Assembly (NCBI RefSeq): GCF_007829815.1
Contig: NZ_VIWT01000001.1
Location: 4,431,001 to 4,495,000, forward strand
Direction of reading: 5' to 3'
DNA: 64,000 nt
DNA from: Kitasatospora viridis
GTDB lineage: Bacteria; Actinomycetota; Actinomycetes; Streptomycetales; Streptomycetaceae
The notes under the pieces are model-generated. The model saw only the letters and a list, made by a program, of their open reading frames with translations. It had not been told where the DNA came from and made no database searches. The position numbers were made by a program, and so were the translations under genes. This document shows positions 1 through 7,691 of the stretch, piece after piece; position 1 is the stretch's first letter, and each line of letters starts with the position of its first letter.

Positions 1-2
1 CG

Positions 3-923
3 CCCGCCCCCGAGGCGCCGCCCGCCCCCGCCTGCTACCGGCACGCGCAGCGCGAGACGTACATCCGCTGCACCCGGTGCGACCGCCACATCTGCCCGGA
101 CTGCATGCGCGAGGCGCCGGTCGGCCACCAGTGCCCCGACTGCGTGCGGGCCGGACACCAGGGCATGCGCGAGGCGCGGACGGTCTTCGGCGCCCGCACG
201 GGTGCCGGGCCCGTCCTGACGTACCTGCTGATCGCGCTCAACGTGCTGGCCTACCTGCTGGAACTGGCCCGCCCCGACACCGTCGACCGCTACGACAACC
301 TGGGCCAGGGACTGCTCGGTCCGGACGGCAAGGCGTACGTCTTCCAGGGGGCCGGGGTCCCGCTGCCGCCCGGCTTCCACCTGTCCGGCGTCGCGCACGG
401 CGAGTGGTACCGCCTGATCACCTCCGCCTTCCTGCACCAGCCGCCCGGCCAGGGCACCTTCGGGATCCTGCACATCCTGATGAACATGTACTCGCTGTGG
501 CTGTTCGGCCGGGTGATGGAGGTGCAGCTCGGCCGGATCCGGTTCCTGGCGCTCTACCTGCTCTCCGCCGTCGGCGGCTCGGTGCTCGGCTACCTGATCT
601 CGCCGACCGAGGCCGCCCTCGGCGCGTCCGGCGCGATCTTCGGCCTGGTCGGCGCCTACTTCCTGATGACCCGCCGGATGCACTCCGACCCGCTGGGCGG
701 CGGGCGCCAGTTGATCGCCTCGGTGATCTGGCTGGTCGCCTCGGCCGGCATCACCTCCTGGCAGGGCCACCTCGGCGGCCTGCTCACCGGCCTGCTGCTG
801 GGCACGGCCTTCGTCTTCGCCCCGCGCAAGGCGCGGGCGGCGGTGCAGGTGGCGGCGGTGCTGGCGGTCGGCGCGCTGCTGGTGGGCGGGGTGCTGTACC
901 AGACGGCGGCGCTGACGGGGTGA
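3..923 (+). CDS. Rhomboid family intramembrane serine protease with N-terminal zinc finger (5' partial)
   Basis: Rhomboid proteases cleave transmembrane substrates inside the membrane. The reading frame is open from the left window edge, so the true start lies outside. The first ~45 visible residues hold paired cysteines and histidines (CxxC...H..CxxC...H..CxxC), a B-box-like zinc-binding head common on actinobacterial rhomboids. Several hydrophobic segments follow. The catalytic serine sits in the LGASGAIFG motif and the catalytic histidine in the last membrane helix (QGHLGGLLTG). An LHILMNMYSLW segment matches the conserved HxxxN region of the family. The stop is TGA at 921-923. Family assignment is firm; the substrate is unknown. 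Confidence 0.93.
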   Translation, partial: PAPEAPPAPACYRHAQRETYIRCTRCDRHICPDCMREAPVGHQCPDCVRAGHQGMREARTVFGARTGAGPVLTYLLIALNVLAYLLELARPDTVDRYDNLGQGLLGPDGKAYVFQGAGVPLPPGFHLSGVAHGEWYRLITSAFLHQPPGQGTFGILHILMNMYSLWLFGRVMEVQLGRIRFLALYLLSAVGGSVLGYLISPTEAALGASGAIFGLVGAYFLMTRRMHSDPLGGGRQLIASVIWLVASAGITSWQGHLGGLLTGLLLGTAFVFAPRKARAAVQVAAVLAVGALLVGGVLYQTAALTG

Positions 924-1001
924 GGGGTTGAGGGGTTGACGTGCGGCGCACGGCCCGGCCGCTGGGGCTCGGGCCGGTGCTGCGTGTCGACATGGCGGGG
1001 G

Positions 1002-1199
1002 TCAGCGCCGGTCCGGCAGCGGACAGCGGGGGCACTTGCACTCCGGCCACTCCGAGGTGAGTTCGATCGCGCAGGGGACGGCGAGGTCGAGGGTGCCGGC
1101 GGAGAGCTCGATGCGCTCGCCGGCGGTGGTGATCCGGTAGGTGCGCAGGTGCAGGATGCTGCGGCGGGTGTGGGGCGGGTCGGGGAGCGGGATCGTCAT
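1002..1199 (-). CDS. Small hypothetical protein (65 aa)
   Basis: A 65-residue protein that I do not recognise. It ends in a cysteine pair (ECKCPRCP), which could bind metal. It begins 3 nt after the stop of the next small upstream frame (1203-1298) and runs away from the XRE regulator at 1673. It therefore looks like the last gene of a compact leftward set of tiny genes (1541 down to 1002). Such small proteins are common beside XRE/DUF397 loci in Streptomyces. No function is proposed. Confidence 0.5.
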   Translation of the reverse strand: MTIPLPDPPHTRRSILHLRTYRITTAGERIELSAGTLDLAVPCAIELTSEWPECKCPRCPLPDRR

Positions 1200-1202
1200 G
1201 GG

Positions 1203-1298
1203 TCAGCTCGCGTTGCAGTAGGGGCAGTTCGGCCACCCGAGCGGGCAGGGCCGGGGCCTGGGGGTGGGGGCGGGGAGGAGTCGGCGCAGGAGCAGCAC
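1203..1298 (-). CDS. Possible tiny cysteine-rich protein (31 aa)
   Basis: A GTG-initiated frame of 31 residues ends in CPLGWPNCPYCNAS, giving three cysteines in the last 14 residues. It starts 10 nt after the stop of the 77-aa gene and ends 3 nt before the ATG of the 65-aa gene. It fills the gap between two tightly packed genes, which is the main argument that it is translated. No good ribosome binding site is visible, so translation would have to be coupled. It may be spurious. Confidence 0.35.
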   Translation of the reverse strand: MLLLRRLLPAPTPRPRPCPLGWPNCPYCNAS

Positions 1299-1307
1299 GG
1301 TCAGCGA

Positions 1308-1541
1308 TCAGCGATCAGCGGCGGCGGCGCGGAGCAGGACGTCGGCGAGCTGGAGCGCCACGTCCGGGCGGACGGCGCCGAGCTCGATGAGCGTGGTGCC
1401 GGTGAAGGGGGAGGGGTGGTCCAGCCCGAGGGAGGGCAGCGTGACGCCAACTCCCTGGAGGCCGAGCGTGAGTTGGGTGAGCGCGTGTTCGGCTTCGCGG
1501 CGCTGGTCGGCGATGAGGACCTGGAGGCGGGAGGGGGGCAT
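1308..1541 (-). CDS. Small conserved-type hypothetical protein (77 aa)
   Basis: 77 residues, probably soluble and helical. It has an internal LPSLGLD stretch and a C-terminal VELG-like segment (IELGAVRPDVALQLADVL), which recalls small proteins found next to XRE/DUF397 regulators in Streptomyces. The ATG at 1541 follows a GGAG ribosome site. The gene is divergent from the XRE gene and first in a leftward run of tiny genes, so it may share the control region at 1542-1672. Function unknown. Confidence 0.6.
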   Translation of the reverse strand: MPPSRLQVLIADQRREAEHALTQLTLGLQGVGVTLPSLGLDHPSPFTGTTLIELGAVRPDVALQLADVLLRAAAADR

Positions 1542-1620
1542 GGGGTGCTCCGATCTTTGGGGAAAGGGGGGTTCCTGCCGCTATTGACTGTGCATCATGG
1601 GGAGTGCGCTCCGGAGGGGT

Positions 1621-1656
1621 TTGACTACTGAGCGCGTTGAAACTGGCGCTAGTCAA
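1621..1656. promoter_or_regulatory. Interrupted dyad upstream of the XRE gene
   Basis: TTGACT (1621-1626) pairs with AGTCAA (1651-1656), and inner AGCGC (1631-1635) pairs with GCGCT (1646-1650), giving a two-step inverted repeat. It lies 17 nt before the ATG at 1673. The left half also resembles a -35 box. An autoregulatory operator for the XRE protein is a reasonable inference. Confidence 0.45.
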
Positions 1657-1672
1657 TGCTGGGAGTTGCACC

Positions 1673-2491
1673 ATGTCCCTGGCCGATGCACTCGACCCCA
1701 CTGCTTCCGTTCAGGCGTTCTACGCAACGGATCTGCGCAAGAAGCGGGAGGAGCACGGCGTCACGCAGCGGGAGTTCGCGAAGCTCGCACTCATGGCGCC
1801 GTCGCTGTTGAACAAGATCGAGGCCGGCGTGCGGCTGCCCACCAAGGAGCTGTCCGAGCTGGCGGACGGGCGGTTCGGGACGGGGGACTACTTCCAGCGG
1901 TTGTGGCCCTTGGTGATCAAGTTCGCGTTCCCGAAGTGGTTCCGGCCGTTCGTGGACCTGGAGGAAGCGGCGCGCATCATCCGGTCGTTCCAGGTCCAGG
2001 TGGTGGATGGCTTGTTGCAGACCGAGGAGTATGCGCGAGCGGTGATGTCCGGGCGTCGACTCGAAAGGGCTGTTGCGGCCGAACAAGTTGCAGCTCGCAT
2101 GCAACGACAGGAAATCCTGAATCGAGATGATCGGCCGGACTTGTGGGTTGTCCTGGACGAACTGGTGCTGCGGCGCCACATTGCCAGTCCGTCGGTCATG
2201 CTGAAGCAATTCGAACGACTAATCGCTGAGGCGGAAGCTCCCAGGACGGTCCTGCAAGTCCTTCCGTTCGACAGTGGAGCTCATGCGGGGCTCGGTGGGC
2301 CGTTCTCCGCGCTGACCTTGGATGAGGGGCCCGGTCTCGTAGTAGTTGACGGGTTCCTTCAAGGGCAAATTCTGGCCGATCCTGACGATGTGGCAGCTGC
2401 GGATCGCGCCTATGATCTTCTTACGGCTCACGCCCTTTCACCCCGAGCGTCGATCGATCGGATCGTCGCTGCAATGAAGGATCTGAGATGA
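1673..2491 (+). CDS. XRE-family DNA-binding regulator with DUF5753 domain
   Basis: 272 residues. Residues ~15-70 form a Cro/C1-type helix-turn-helix (RKKREEHGVTQREFAKLA... SLLNKIEAG). The rest matches the DUF5753 domain that follows this HTH in hundreds of Streptomyces paralogues, including WhiJ-like regulators (from family knowledge). The ATG at 1673 is preferred over the upstream in-frame ATG at 1637 because GGGAG lies 7 nt before it and it removes an atypical leader. The stop overlaps the next start by 4 nt (ATGA), so the two are translationally coupled. The pair probably acts as an Scr1-type regulator/partner module in development or secondary metabolism; its targets are unknown. Confidence 0.92.
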   Translation: MSLADALDPTASVQAFYATDLRKKREEHGVTQREFAKLALMAPSLLNKIEAGVRLPTKELSELADGRFGTGDYFQRLWPLVIKFAFPKWFRPFVDLEEAARIIRSFQVQVVDGLLQTEEYARAVMSGRRLERAVAAEQVAARMQRQEILNRDDRPDLWVVLDELVLRRHIASPSVMLKQFERLIAEAEAPRTVLQVLPFDSGAHAGLGGPFSALTLDEGPGLVVVDGFLQGQILADPDDVAAADRAYDLLTAHALSPRASIDRIVAAMKDLR

Positions 2492-2688
2492 CCACTGTGC
2501 ACCCTCTGTGGAGGAAGAGCAGCCACAGCAACGACAACGGTCACTGCGTCGAGGTAGCGGACAACGTTCCCACTGTTCTCCAGCTCCGCGACAGCAAGGA
2601 CCCCCACGGCCCGCTGCTCACCGTCTCGCCCGACGCCTTCCGCTCGTTCCTCGTAGCGCTCAAGGCAGGGCAGTTCCAGGGCACCTGA
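2488..2688 (+). CDS. DUF397 domain-containing protein
   Basis: 66 residues with the DUF397 signature: W.RKSSHS...GHCVEVA near the start, then LRDSKDPHGPLLTVSPDAFRSF. These small proteins are the usual partners of XRE/DUF5753 regulators and may modulate their DNA binding. The start overlaps the XRE stop (ATGA), which indicates one transcript and coupled translation. Only one DUF397 copy is present here, and no anti-sigma-like ATPase gene, which completes some of these loci, is adjacent. Confidence 0.92.
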   Translation: MTTVHPLWRKSSHSNDNGHCVEVADNVPTVLQLRDSKDPHGPLLTVSPDAFRSFLVALKAGQFQGT

Positions 2689-2724
2689 CGGATCGCCGTG
2701 ATCACCGTCCCTTACGGTGACGCC

Positions 2725-3642
2725 ATGACGACTTCCGTGAACGAACCGCTCCTCCTCTCCGACGCCGACGTCCGCGCCCACCTCTCCGCCGAGCGCACCG
2801 TTGCCGCCATCCGCTCCGCGCTGGTCGAGCACCACCAGGGCACCCTGCACGCGCCTGCTCGTGCGCACGCTGAACTGGGGGACGGGGCGCTCGTCTTCAC
2901 GGTGGGGCGGCTCGCTGGGCAGGGGGTGTTCGGGTTCCGGGCGTACGACACGTTCGTCGGGGCCGAGCAGCTGGTGGCGCTCTGGAGTGAACAGGACGCC
3001 TCGCTCCGTGCCGTCGTGCACGGCCGGGAGCTCGGCAACCGGCGGACCGGGGCGATCGGTGCCGTCGCCGCCGATCTGCTCGCGAAGCCCGGGCCGGTGC
3101 GGGTCGGGCTGTTCGGGACCGGGCTGCAGGCGTGGACGCAGCTGTGGGCGCTGACCGCCGTGCGGCCCGTCACCGAAGTGCTCGTACAGAGCCGGAACCC
3201 CGCGAACGCCGAGGCGTTCGCCGCGCGCGCCCGGGCGGAGCTCGGCGTGGAGATCCGCCCCGCCGGCTCGCCCGAGGAGGCGGCCCGGGAGCGGGACGTC
3301 GTGATCACCGCGACCAACAGTTCAACTCCCGTGCTGGAGGCGGAGTGGCTCGCCCCCGGCACCCACCTGACCACGCTGGGGCCGAAGTTCGCGCAGCACC
3401 ACGAGATCCCGGTCGAACTCGCCGAGCGCGGCGAGGTGTTCTGCACCGACTCGCTCGCGCAGCTCAACGGCTACCCCGATCCGCACCTCTTCGCCGGGAA
3501 GCCGATGGCCCAGCTCGGCGCGCTCGCCGCCGGTGACGCGCCCGGCCGCACCAGTGCCGACCAGGTCACCGTCTTCTGCTCGGTCGGCCTCGCCGGTACC
3601 GAGGTGGCCGTGGCCGCCGCGCTGGTGGAGGCCTTGGGGTAG
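2725..3642 (+). CDS. Ornithine cyclodeaminase / mu-crystallin family protein
   Basis: 305 residues. The family uses NAD(P) to act on amino acids or imines (ornithine cyclodeaminase, alanine dehydrogenase, ketimine reductase). The Rossmann motif VGLFGTGLQAWTQL lies near residue 125, followed by VLVQSRNPANAEAFAARA and VVITATNSSTPVL, all typical. The ATG at 2725 is preferred to GTG 2698 because homologues begin close to this point. It follows the DUF397 gene by 36 nt and ends at a strong stem-loop. The substrate cannot be read from the sequence. Confidence 0.85.
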   Translation: MTTSVNEPLLLSDADVRAHLSAERTVAAIRSALVEHHQGTLHAPARAHAELGDGALVFTVGRLAGQGVFGFRAYDTFVGAEQLVALWSEQDASLRAVVHGRELGNRRTGAIGAVAADLLAKPGPVRVGLFGTGLQAWTQLWALTAVRPVTEVLVQSRNPANAEAFAARARAELGVEIRPAGSPEEAARERDVVITATNSSTPVLEAEWLAPGTHLTTLGPKFAQHHEIPVELAERGEVFCTDSLAQLNGYPDPHLFAGKPMAQLGALAAGDAPGRTSADQVTVFCSVGLAGTEVAVAAALVEALG

Positions 3643-3658
3643 GCGCAGCCGAGTGTGC

Positions 3659-3707
3659 AAGGTGGCGGTCTTCTCGGCAGAGGTACGACCGAGAAGACCG
3701 CCACCTT
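3659..3707. terminator. Bidirectional terminator, 19-bp perfect stem
   Basis: Arms 3659-3677 and 3689-3707 are perfectly complementary over 19 bp with an 11-nt loop. It lies between the convergent ends of the ornithine cyclodeaminase-like gene (3642) and the 46-aa gene (3712), so it can serve both. No long T-run follows, as is usual in high-GC actinobacteria. Confidence 0.88.
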
Positions 3708-3711
3708 GGTC

Positions 3712-3852
3712 CTACGCCTCGGTCTGCTCCGGGGCGGTCGGCTCGGTCAGCTCGGTCGGCGCGATCGGCCGGCTCGGGGTGTTCACGGCGTCGATGCCAA
3801 GCTCGGTCTCGTCGACCGGGGCGAGGCGGTCTCCAGGGCGGGCCTGATCCAT
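3712..3852 (-). CDS. Acidic 46-aa peptide of unknown function
   Basis: The peptide starts MDQARPGDRLAPVDETELGI and ends rich in Thr, Pro and Glu. ATG 3852 is preceded by GGAGG with 5-nt spacing, the best ribosome site nearby, so the longer in-frame starts upstream are unlikely. It lies 25 nt after an acetyltransferase gene and 5 nt before a 19-bp terminator, so it looks like a genuine last gene of a leftward unit. It has no signal peptide and no cysteine. The layout of a charged N-terminal half and a low-complexity tail recalls some precursor peptides, but no recognisable modification enzyme other than the GNAT is adjacent. Confidence 0.5.
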   Translation of the reverse strand: MDQARPGDRLAPVDETELGIDAVNTPSRPIAPTELTEPTAPEQTEA

Positions 3853-3877
3853 GCTGTCCTCCATGTGTGACGGCGCG

Positions 3878-4477
3878 TCAGTGCGCGCGGTGGGTGCCGG
3901 TGGTACCCGTCTGGTCCCCGGCAGGTTCTTCAAGGGCGGTGCAGCTGCCCGCCCGACTCCGAGCAGACATCTCGAACAGCAGGACGTCGGCGTGGACGCC
4001 TCGCAGCTCCAGGTACTGGCTCTCCCGGCCGCACTGCTCGAAGCCGACCCGTCGTAGCAGCCTCGCCGATGCCGTGTTGCGGGCGTCGCAGGTGGCGCGG
4101 ACCCGTCGCACGCCCGAGGCGAGGAGGCGGTCGGTGACGGCGGTCAGCGCCTCGGTCGCGTAGCCCCGGTGGTGCACCTCTCTCGTGAGCGTGATGCCCA
4201 CCGCCGCCTGGGTGCCGTCGGCCTCGGTCGCGACGAAGAGGTCACCGATCAGGCCGGGGTGCCGGAGCAGCTCGATCGCGTACTGGAAGAAGCCGGGTCG
4301 GTCGGGCTCCTCGGTGCGGTAGCCGGCGATGACGGCCGCCGCCTGTGCCCGGTCGATCGGCGTCCGCCAGGCCTGGTGGCGGGCGACGCGGGGGTCGGAA
4401 CGGTAGCGCGCCAGGGCGGGCGCATCGTCAGGCGCGAAGCGGCGCAGGCGGAGTCGCGAGGTCACGAGCTCGGTCAT
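3878..4477 (-). CDS. GNAT N-acetyltransferase (RimJ/RimL type)
   Basis: 199 residues. The fold is recognisable from LVTSRLRLRRFAPDDAPALARY at the start, the acetyl-CoA region VGITLTREVHHRGYATEALTAV, and the C-terminal NTASARLLRRVGFEQCG segment typical of RimJ/RimL enzymes, which acetylate protein N-termini, antibiotics or small amines. The last ~25 residues look like an unstructured extension. It starts 13 nt after the stop of a small secreted peptide gene and is followed by the 46-aa peptide gene, which suggests one transcript. Substrate unknown. Confidence 0.88.
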   Translation of the reverse strand: MTELVTSRLRLRRFAPDDAPALARYRSDPRVARHQAWRTPIDRAQAAAVIAGYRTEEPDRPGFFQYAIELLRHPGLIGDLFVATEADGTQAAVGITLTREVHHRGYATEALTAVTDRLLASGVRRVRATCDARNTASARLLRRVGFEQCGRESQYLELRGVHADVLLFEMSARSRAGSCTALEEPAGDQTGTTGTHRAH

Positions 4478-4490
4478 CTGCGGAGGCGAG

Positions 4491-4655
4491 TCAGAGGCAG
4501 CCCATCGGCGTGCCGCCGCAGGCCTCGGGTGTCACCTGGCTGGTGGCCCGCGCCGCAGTGTGTGCGGCTGGTCCGGCAGTGAGGGGCCCGGCCGCCACCG
4601 CGATCACCAGGGCCGCCACCACGCCGACCACGACCCGAACTGCCGACTTGCGCAC
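4491..4655 (-). CDS. Small secreted cysteine-containing peptide (54 aa)
   Basis: A GTG start at 4655 follows a strong GGAGGA site with 6-nt spacing. The protein has a positive start (MRKSAVR), a ~20-residue hydrophobic core and AxA-type cleavage options (AAHTAARA). It ends in a short mature tail, CGGTPMGCL, with two cysteines six residues apart that could form a disulfide or carry a modification. It is probably exported by Sec. It lies 13 nt before the GNAT gene on the same strand. I do not recognise a family. Confidence 0.65.
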   Translation of the reverse strand: MRKSAVRVVVGVVAALVIAVAAGPLTAGPAAHTAARATSQVTPEACGGTPMGCL

Positions 4656-4740
4656 GATCGTCCTCCAGGACTGCGAACCGAAAGCTGACTCACAGTAGGA
4701 CAGTCGCCGATCAACAGCCGATGGACACGGGCGCGGGCTC

Positions 4741-5214
4741 TCAGTCCGTGGCGTACGGGGCGTAGCCGACCGGGACCTCCGTGACCTGGAGGTCGGAGAA
4801 GAGCAGGGTCAGCCGCTGGGCGTTGGTCTCGACGAGTACGTGGTGGAAGTCGATCCCGACCTCGGCCGACCAGCGGCGGGCCGCGTCCGACTGGGGGAGC
4901 AGGCTCGCGCCCGGGTACATGCACTGCCACTTCACGCCCCAGACGAACCCGTCGAGGTCGGCGCCGGTGTCGAGGTCGAGCAGGCGCTCGTCCAGCGACC
5001 GCTGCCAGGTCTCGGCCGGTACCGTCGTCTCGCACCGCGCCTCGACGCAGTGCCGGAAGAGGTAGCGCAGGTAGGCCGGGGGGATCCCGGTGCTCTTGGC
5101 CGCCGTCATGTAGACGATGACCTCGTAGTCGCGCATGTAGTCGGTGTAGCCGTGGTAGACGAGGGCGTGGTCGAAGGTGTCGTCCAGCAGCTGTGCGAGT
5201 AGCGCGGTGTCCAT
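4741..5214 (-). CDS. YxiG-like conserved protein
   Basis: 157 residues from the MDTALLAQLLDD start. It contains HALVYHGYTDYMRDYEVIVY and VWGVKWQCMYPGA, which I associate with the YxiG-like proteins widespread in Streptomyces. It is soluble, with no signal peptide or membrane segment. Function is unknown in the family as far as I recall. ATG 5214 is preferred over 5232 because of homologue starts; neither has a strong ribosome site. It lies upstream of and in the same direction as the small secreted peptide, with an 85-nt gap. Confidence 0.7.
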   Translation of the reverse strand: MDTALLAQLLDDTFDHALVYHGYTDYMRDYEVIVYMTAAKSTGIPPAYLRYLFRHCVEARCETTVPAETWQRSLDERLLDLDTGADLDGFVWGVKWQCMYPGASLLPQSDAARRWSAEVGIDFHHVLVETNAQRLTLLFSDLQVTEVPVGYAPYATD

Positions 5215-5264
5215 GCCGCCGTTGTACCGCACGGGCCGGACGGGTCGCGCAGGCCGGGCGGGCC

Positions 5265-5921
5265 CTACGGCGAGACCAGGCCCGCCTCGTACGCCCTGAT
5301 CACCAGCTGCACCCGGTCCCGCGCCGCCAGCTTGGTCATCAGCCGGGCCACGTGCACCTTCGCGGTGCCGGGGGCGATGCCCAGGCGTTCGCCGATCTCC
5401 TGGTTGGAGAGTCCGCTTCCCACCAGGGTGAGCACTTCGCGCTCCCGGACGGTGACGCCGTCCAGCGGCCCGGCCCGCCGGTCCGGCTTGCGCCGCCGAG
5501 CGCCCGCGAACTCCTCGATCAGCCGCCGCGTCACGCTCGGCGCGATCAGCCCGTCGCCGGCCGCGACCAGCCGGACGGCGCCGAGCAGGTCCAGCACCGG
5601 CATGTCCTTCACCAGGAACCCGCTGGCCCCGGCGCGCAGCGAGCCGAAGACGCTCTCGTCGTCGTCGAAGGTGGTGAGGACCAGGACCCGAGTGTCCGTC
5701 AGCTGACTGGTGATCAGTCGGGTTGCCTCGATGCCGTTAATAATGGGCATTCTTAAATCCATCAGGACCACGTCCGGCGTCAGCTCACGAGTCACCCGCA
5801 CCGCCTCCGCCCCCGTGCCGGCCTCGCCGACCACCTCCAGGTCGGGCGTCCGGGAGATCGCCAACTTCAGCCCGGCGCGCACCAGTTCCTGGTCGTCAGC
5901 GAGCACCACCCGGACCGTCAT
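5265..5921 (-). CDS. NarL/LuxR-family response regulator
   Basis: 218 residues. The receiver domain has acidic residues D9-D10, the phospho-acceptor at about D55 (VVLMDLRMP) and the conserved Lys at about 105. A LuxR-type HTH (LTLVGSGLSNQEIGERLGIAPGTAKVHV) spans about 155-215. It overlaps the stop of the kinase gene by 4 nt (ATGA), so the two form an operon. The divergent ABC exporter at 7208-10578 is its likely target by analogy with many kinase/regulator/ABC-exporter clusters. The terminal segment follows NarL lengths closely. Confidence 0.95.
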   Translation of the reverse strand: MTVRVVLADDQELVRAGLKLAISRTPDLEVVGEAGTGAEAVRVTRELTPDVVLMDLRMPIINGIEATRLITSQLTDTRVLVLTTFDDDESVFGSLRAGASGFLVKDMPVLDLLGAVRLVAAGDGLIAPSVTRRLIEEFAGARRRKPDRRAGPLDGVTVREREVLTLVGSGLSNQEIGERLGIAPGTAKVHVARLMTKLAARDRVQLVIRAYEAGLVSP

Positions 5922-7081
5922 GCCGGCAGCCTCGCGCTCACCCGGAAGCCGCCCTCGGGCCGGGGGCCCGCGCTGAATCGGCCGTAGAGCAGCTCGACCC
6001 GCTCCCGCATGCCCGCGATCCCGAAGGCGCCGTCGCCGACCCCGGCCGGTTCGCCGCCCACCGCCCCGCCCCGCCCGTCGTCCAGCACCTCGATCGCCAA
6101 CTCCGCCTCCCCGTACTCCACCGAGACCCAGCAGTGCCGGGCGCCGGCGTGCCGCACCACGTTGGTCACCGACTCCTGCACGATCCGGAAGGCGGAGAGC
6201 TCGACTTCCGGCGGCAGCGGTCGTCGGTGCCCCCGCCACCGCAGGTCCATCCGCACGCCGGACTCCGCCGTCGTTTCGGCCAGGCGCGAAAGGTCCGCCA
6301 GGCCGGGTGCCGAGTCGGCCTCCGCGTCCCGCAGGCCACCGAGCATCCGCCGCAGCCCGGCCAGCGTCTCCCGGCTGGTCGTCTCGATCGCGCCCAGCGA
6401 CTTGTCGACCTCCGACGGGTCGTCGACCGCCAGCCGGGCCGCGCCCGACTGGATCGCGATCACGCCGATGCTGTGCGCCACCATGTCGTGCAACTCCCGC
6501 GCGATGCGCAGCCGTTCAGCCTGCACGGCCTGGACGCGCCGGCTCTCCGCATAGTCGCGCCGCTGGCGCAGTGAGTTGCCGACCGCCCAACAGAAGGCCG
6601 TCGCCGAGGCGAACGGAACCGCTACGTGCACCGAACCCGACCAACTGCCATTGGCGCCGCGCCAACCGCAGAGCTCCACGGCGAACACCACCACCGCCGG
6701 CCCGACCGTCCGCAGCCGACTCAGGTCGGCGGCGGCGAGGCGCAGCACCAGGAGGTTCATCACGACCAGGAACCACGGCCACGGTGACCGCCCGAGCGCC
6801 ACGGTACCCAGCCCGGCCGCCATCGTCGCGGCCAGCGCGAGCACCGGCCGGCGCCGGGCCAGCAACAGCGGCGCGGCCAGCAGGAAGGCCAGCACGGGCC
6901 AGAGCCACCGCAGCGGGTGGAAGGCGGACGGGCAGCGGATGCCGATCTCCATCGCCAAGACGAGCGTCGAGCACCACAGGGCGGCGCTCCAGGCCCGGGG
7001 CGGGAGTCGTTCGAGCAGCGGCGGTCGGGGCACGGTCTGATCCACCGGACCGATGGTAGTGAGCCGCCCCGCCCCCACCAT
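5918..7081 (-). CDS. Sensor histidine kinase (HPK7, NarX-like)
   Basis: Up to 387 residues. Four to five hydrophobic segments fill residues ~30-170. The HisKA_3 dimerisation domain carries the phosphorylated His at about 198 (ERLRIARELHDMVAHS). The ATPase domain has the N-box VQESVTNVVRHAGA and the G-box VLDDGRGG. No large extracellular loop is seen, so it probably senses the membrane or an intramembrane signal. The start is uncertain: 7081 gives the longest frame, while GTG 7045 removes a leader of 12 residues; neither has a good ribosome site. It is coupled to the response regulator downstream. Confidence 0.93.
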   Translation of the reverse strand: MVGAGRLTTIGPVDQTVPRPPLLERLPPRAWSAALWCSTLVLAMEIGIRCPSAFHPLRWLWPVLAFLLAAPLLLARRRPVLALAATMAAGLGTVALGRSPWPWFLVVMNLLVLRLAAADLSRLRTVGPAVVVFAVELCGWRGANGSWSGSVHVAVPFASATAFCWAVGNSLRQRRDYAESRRVQAVQAERLRIARELHDMVAHSIGVIAIQSGAARLAVDDPSEVDKSLGAIETTSRETLAGLRRMLGGLRDAEADSAPGLADLSRLAETTAESGVRMDLRWRGHRRPLPPEVELSAFRIVQESVTNVVRHAGARHCWVSVEYGEAELAIEVLDDGRGGAVGGEPAGVGDGAFGIAGMRERVELLYGRFSAGPRPEGGFRVSARLPA

Positions 7082-7094
7082 CGGCTTGCAGGCC

Positions 7095-7110
7095 TATGCC
7101 CACGGACATA
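7095..7110. promoter_or_regulatory. Imperfect 16-bp palindrome in the kinase/ABC divergent region
   Basis: TATGCCCACGGACATA matches its own reverse complement at 12 of 16 positions, with perfect TATG/CATA ends. It sits between the divergent two-component operon and the ABC transporter genes, where the response regulator would be expected to bind. This is inference from position and symmetry only. Confidence 0.35.
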
Positions 7111-7369
7111 CCCGGCGCCCCGAAGATCGGCTCCGCGCGGGACGCCCGGGCACCCGGCGGCGCGGGACGGTGGACGCACATCCCGTCAACTCCCCACAGG
7201 AGCAAGCGTGCAATCGACCACCTCCGCTGCCCGGGCGGTGGGCCTGAACAAGGTCTACGGCGAAGGCGAGACCAGGGTGACCGCCCTGGACGACGTCAGC
7301 GTCGAGTTCCGCCGGGGCGAGTTCACCGCGATCATGGGGCCGTCCGGCTCCGGCAAGTCCACCCTGATG

Positions 7370-7405
7370 CTCCCCCAGCCTGGCGGCTGGGAGGGGCCCC
7401 CAGGC
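7370..7405. repeat. 36-nt palindromic element inside the ABC ATPase gene (copy 1)
   Basis: CTCCC (7370-7374) plus AGCC (7377-7380) pairs with GGCTGGGAG (7385-7393), with a 2-nt bulge and a TGGC loop. The block GGAGGGGCCC (7390-7399) follows. It breaks the conserved STLMHCxAGLD region right after Walker A, adding 30 nt net, in frame. It shares a 10-mer with copy 2 in inverted orientation. It resembles the short GC-rich palindromes scattered in streptomycete genomes, normally between genes. Confidence 0.65.
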
Positions 7406-7691
7406 ATGGCCGGCCTGGACGCGGTCAGCTCCGGCACGGCGTTCATCGGCGGCACCGAGATCACCGCGCTCAAGGAGAAGCAGCTGACCCGCCTGCGCCG
7501 GGACAGCGTCGGGTTTCGTCTTCCAGGCCTTCAACCTGCTGCCCACCCTGACCGCGCTGGAGAACATCACGCTGCCGACGGACATCGCCGGCCGCCGGCC
7601 CGACGAGGAGTGGCTGGCCACGGTGGTCTTCACAGTCGGTCTGGGCGACCGGCTGGGGCACCGGCCCGGCCAGCTCTCCGGCGGTCAGCAG

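Noticed and set aside
6917..7207. N-terminal extension of the ABC ATPase up to ATG 6917
   Set aside because: It runs antisense through the kinase gene. GTG 7208 has an AGGAGC site and starts at the usual ABC domain position.
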